Assembly (NCBI GenBank): GCA_010093705.1
Contig: MU006091.1
Coordinates: 1,611,038 to 1,675,037, forward strand
From: Patellaria atrata CBS 101060
Taxonomy: Eukaryota; Ascomycota; Dothideomycetes; Patellariales; Patellariaceae
Length of the DNA stretch: 64,000 nt
Reading direction: 5' to 3'
The stretch's first letter is position 1; every line of letters begins with the position of its first letter. The notes beneath the pieces are model-generated. The model did not search any database. It was given only the letters and a program-made list of their open reading frames with translations, and was not told the origin of the DNA. Shown piece by piece: positions 61,457 to 64,000 of the stretch. A program made the position numbers and the translations under genes.

Positions 61457-62504
61457 AACGCGCCGACTTCACGAAGATTATGATATTTCCTACGCCATGC
61501 TGAACTTTTCCACATTGACCCGGGATTTTAGCATTCGAGCCGAGCAAGCTCTCGCGCGATATGCTTTCCATGTTTGTATAATATCTGATTTTTCATTTTG
61601 GAGGAAGTTCTTGTGCCGAGATTAGCCTCGATGATGTTATGAGTGGATGGCTACCTGAAGGAGCATTTTCAGGTGTTTTTATGTTCCGACTTTCTTTTCG
61701 CTAACTCCTTTGCATTTTTGTGTGTGCTTTTTTTTTTCAAGCATTTGAGCGTGGGTTGGATGTCCAAGATACCAATTTTTGTACGATTAGTTTGGCTTTT
61801 CTTGTTTTTGGTCCTTTTTTTGCCTTTTCGAAATACAAAAAGAGGGGTGGAGTAGTTAGGTTGGATCGATGTCTGTTGGTTAGACATAGAGTTCATACGT
61901 AGCGAATAAACGTGTATAAAAGTTACCGGTCTTGCTACTTACTTTGATCTTGCGCTTTGGTGTAGGAATTGTTAGTTACCTTATATAAAGACCGTTAAAC
62001 TCCAATATACCCCCTACCCTAACATCTCTGTTCGATAGCCGCACCGGACAAGATTGATATATTCCAGACACGGGGATACCCCAAATTTCCGACTACAGCA
62101 TTTCACTTCAATACATCTAGCATCAGTCCCTCCCGTCTTGACCAGTACATCTTGAACCTCTGACCGCGCCCCACCCCTCCCCCCCTCCAAAAAAAAATTT
62201 TTTAAAAAAAAAAAACCCCCCAAAACGAACACAGGGCTTGCTAGACCCGGACATCCACAATGTGTCCCCCCCTAGAAGAGAGATAAGGGGGAAAATAGAG
62301 GGGAAAGGAGGATGGTGAGAGAGTTGGAAACCTGGAAACTTGGGATTAGTACTGCTTGATCTGGCATTTGAGGTCGGTGTGGGACCCATGGTGTTGAGGT
62401 TGTTGTTCACGGGGATAGGAAGGGTGAGGGTGCGGTGTTTGCCGGTTATTAAGGGAGTCGAAAGGATGGTAAATTTTCACAAAGGCTAAGTCATTCAGCC
62501 GGGA

Positions 62505-62507
<3 letters not shown>

Positions 62508-62541
<34 letters not shown>
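62508..62541. repeat. Poly-G run of 34
   Basis: A pure G homopolymer preceded by gggagga. Length uncertainty from sequencing is likely. Confidence 0.9.
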
Positions 62542-62890
62542 CGGAGGTGTTTTCTGCTGGTGGCAAAATCTTCTGTATATGATATATGTGTTTAGGAGAT
62601 ACACCCTACTCCACCTATCCCCACCTATCCCTCATTCAAGCAAATAGACCTTCGACCTCGCCCCTCCTCCCAATCGCATGCTACCTTGCTACTCCCCGCG
62701 CCGTCCGCTGCGCCCCGGAGGACTCCATATGGAATTTATAGCGCGCGTCAGGAGCAGGAAGGGCGTGGACATGCATTACGGCACCATCATCACGAGGACG
62801 TTCGGGAACCGGTGGGAGGTGGAAGCATGAGGCGGAAAATGGGAGGGGAAATGGGGTTGTGGGTTGGGGCTGGAGAGTTGTTGTGCGTTC

Positions 62891-63290
62891 GTGTACATTT
62901 GGCTCACGTCTTGAGCCCACTGCGACATCATTCGCGACGGAAGAAACTGAACTAGCTGCTTGGGAGACGGAAGGAGAGATTGTAGGTGTGCGATTTGTAC
63001 ACTTTGAGGCTGAATTGCTTCGGTCAGGCGAACATTGTTGTTGTTAGTGGTAGGTTGTGGTTCTTAGGTTCTGTAGGATCTATCGGGGAAATAGTGGTAA
63101 TGTAGGGAGAACATTTGGATTTCATTAGGAAGCTATGACTATGTACATGCGCCTCGTGACTTGAGCCACCATTCCATCATCAACGGTGGAAAAAATTGAA
63201 CCACCCGTTTGGAAGGCGCGAGGAGATCATGAAGGTATACAATTTGTACACCTTCAAGCCGAATTGCTTCAACCTGGCAAACATTGTTGG
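62891..63290. repeat. Diverged direct duplication, two 150-base copies offset by 250
   Basis: Copies at 62891-63040 and 63141-63290 share ordered blocks: tgtacat, cttgagccac-like, gaattgcttc and aacattgttg. Substitutions are spread through both copies, so the duplication is old. The two copies are not in a shared open frame. Confidence 0.6.
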
Positions 63291-64000
63291 AGGTGGAGGT
63301 GCTTGTGATTCTACTTGTAGTGTTAGCTTGGATGGTCTGGTTTTATATATGCTTGTCGGGTACTCACTTGTGTGTGTTGTCTGTACGTGTCTTTCTTGTG
63401 TGGAGGTGGTGTTATTTGTGAACTATGAGGCTGTTAGATATCTATCTACTGCGTACAACAGTGTGTGATAAGATAAGTACGTGCTAGAAGGGGATAGTAA
63501 CTCACGATGTGGATAAAGAAGTTTCGTTGAAGAGTAGAAGGAGGCTGGAAGACTCGACATCGTATATATACTCCCCTTCACTTACTCACCTAACTGAAGC
63601 TCGCGAATTGGGGTGTCGGTTTCGAATGGACGTTTGTAAGGGAGGGGCCTGGTGACATCTTTGGAAGTCGAGGAGGGAGGTACGGACTTCAGTAGATAAG
63701 CCCATTGTAAGGGTAGGTTGTTTGTATTGTCTCGGTGCAAGTGAACTCAGATTCATTCTCTTACAAGTATATACCTCTTTTTGTAGATCGTGCGATTGTC
63801 CGCTAATTGTAGCCTAGTTCTCTGGGTGAATGACGGTTATGGTATATTTCGCCTTCCCCTTTTGTAGTTGGCTTCCATCTACATCTTTACGTCTGTAGTA
63901 GAGGTACTGGGGGACTGTTAGAATACAGTTTCGGGCGGCATTCAGTGCCTGTATGGTCAACTTCTATGCACGGACGGGACCTTTTTGTACTTGTTGATTT

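Larger units (their letters stand above)
61457..64000. other. Intergenic region with homopolymers and a diverged duplication
   Basis: No supported gene lies here. It contains T-, A- and C-runs near 62.17-62.22 kb, a 34-base G run, and two diverged copies of a 150-base segment at 62.9 and 63.15 kb. Open frames here lack ATG starts or protein character. Confidence 0.5.

Noticed and set aside
62686-62955. 89-codon open frame with a His run
   Set aside because: No ATG start, low complexity, and it overlaps the diverged duplication.

Overview
The window is nuclear DNA of a filamentous ascomycete (Pezizomycotina). The evidence is protein-coding genes with short introns of about 45-60 bases (GTAAGT/GTGAGT-type donors, YAG acceptors), long low-complexity tails on nuclear proteins, a HET-domain gene, and fungal forms of Dcp1, Bur1, Pbn1 and Snt1. 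A helotialean (Leotiomycetes) source is my guess from overall protein character; it is not proven here. No rRNA, tRNA, CRISPR array or bacterial-style operon was seen.

Layout. 1-4.4 kb: no convincing gene. 4.4-9.3 kb: divergent pair of an mRNA decapping subunit (DCP1, minus) and an OCRL-like inositol polyphosphate 5-phosphatase (plus). 9.3-12.4 kb: gene-poor, with a GC-richer island of broken open frames. 12.4-17.0 kb: BUR1/CDK9 kinase, then aspartate kinase (HOM3), both plus. 17.0-22.7 kb: 5.6 kb gene desert with a mutated 240-bp tandem repeat. 22.7-28.4 kb: PBN1 (GPI mannosyltransferase subunit) and AOS1 (SUMO E1 subunit), both minus, divergent from a conserved protein of unknown function. 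29.3-30.6 kb: omega-class glutathione transferase. 31.4-35.7 kb: a large MATH-MORN-RING protein. 36.5-39.1 kb: a decayed HET-domain gene. 40.2-41.4 kb: deoxyhypusine synthase. About 41.7-42.0 kb: a possible tiny membrane protein. 42.3-47.6 kb: a Ctr copper transporter and a ferric/cupric reductase transcribed away from a shared 2.4 kb intergenic region. 48.4-50.2 kb: a secreted type-B carboxylesterase with a near-pure C tract in one intron. 50.2-55.0 kb: mostly non-coding, with one 100-N assembly gap. 55.1-61.5 kb: a 2,104-residue SNT1/NCoR-like SANT corepressor. 61.5-64 kb: non-coding with homopolymers and a diverged duplication.

Most genes are housekeeping (RNA decay, transcription elongation, SUMO, hypusine, GPI anchors, amino acid synthesis) and unrelated in pathway. 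The one clear functional neighbourhood is copper/iron acquisition: reductase plus transporter, with sites resembling the yeast copper-response element upstream of each. Items most worth a second look are the four tandem NLxxLF motifs ending Dcp1, the MATH-MORN-RING fusion, the Ctr/reductase pair, the HET pseudogene whose stop codons replace tryptophans, and the split-domain protein at 26.6-28.4 kb. Exon boundaries were derived by hand from splice signals, frame continuity and family conservation; each multi-exon model keeps frame and sums to a whole number of codons.
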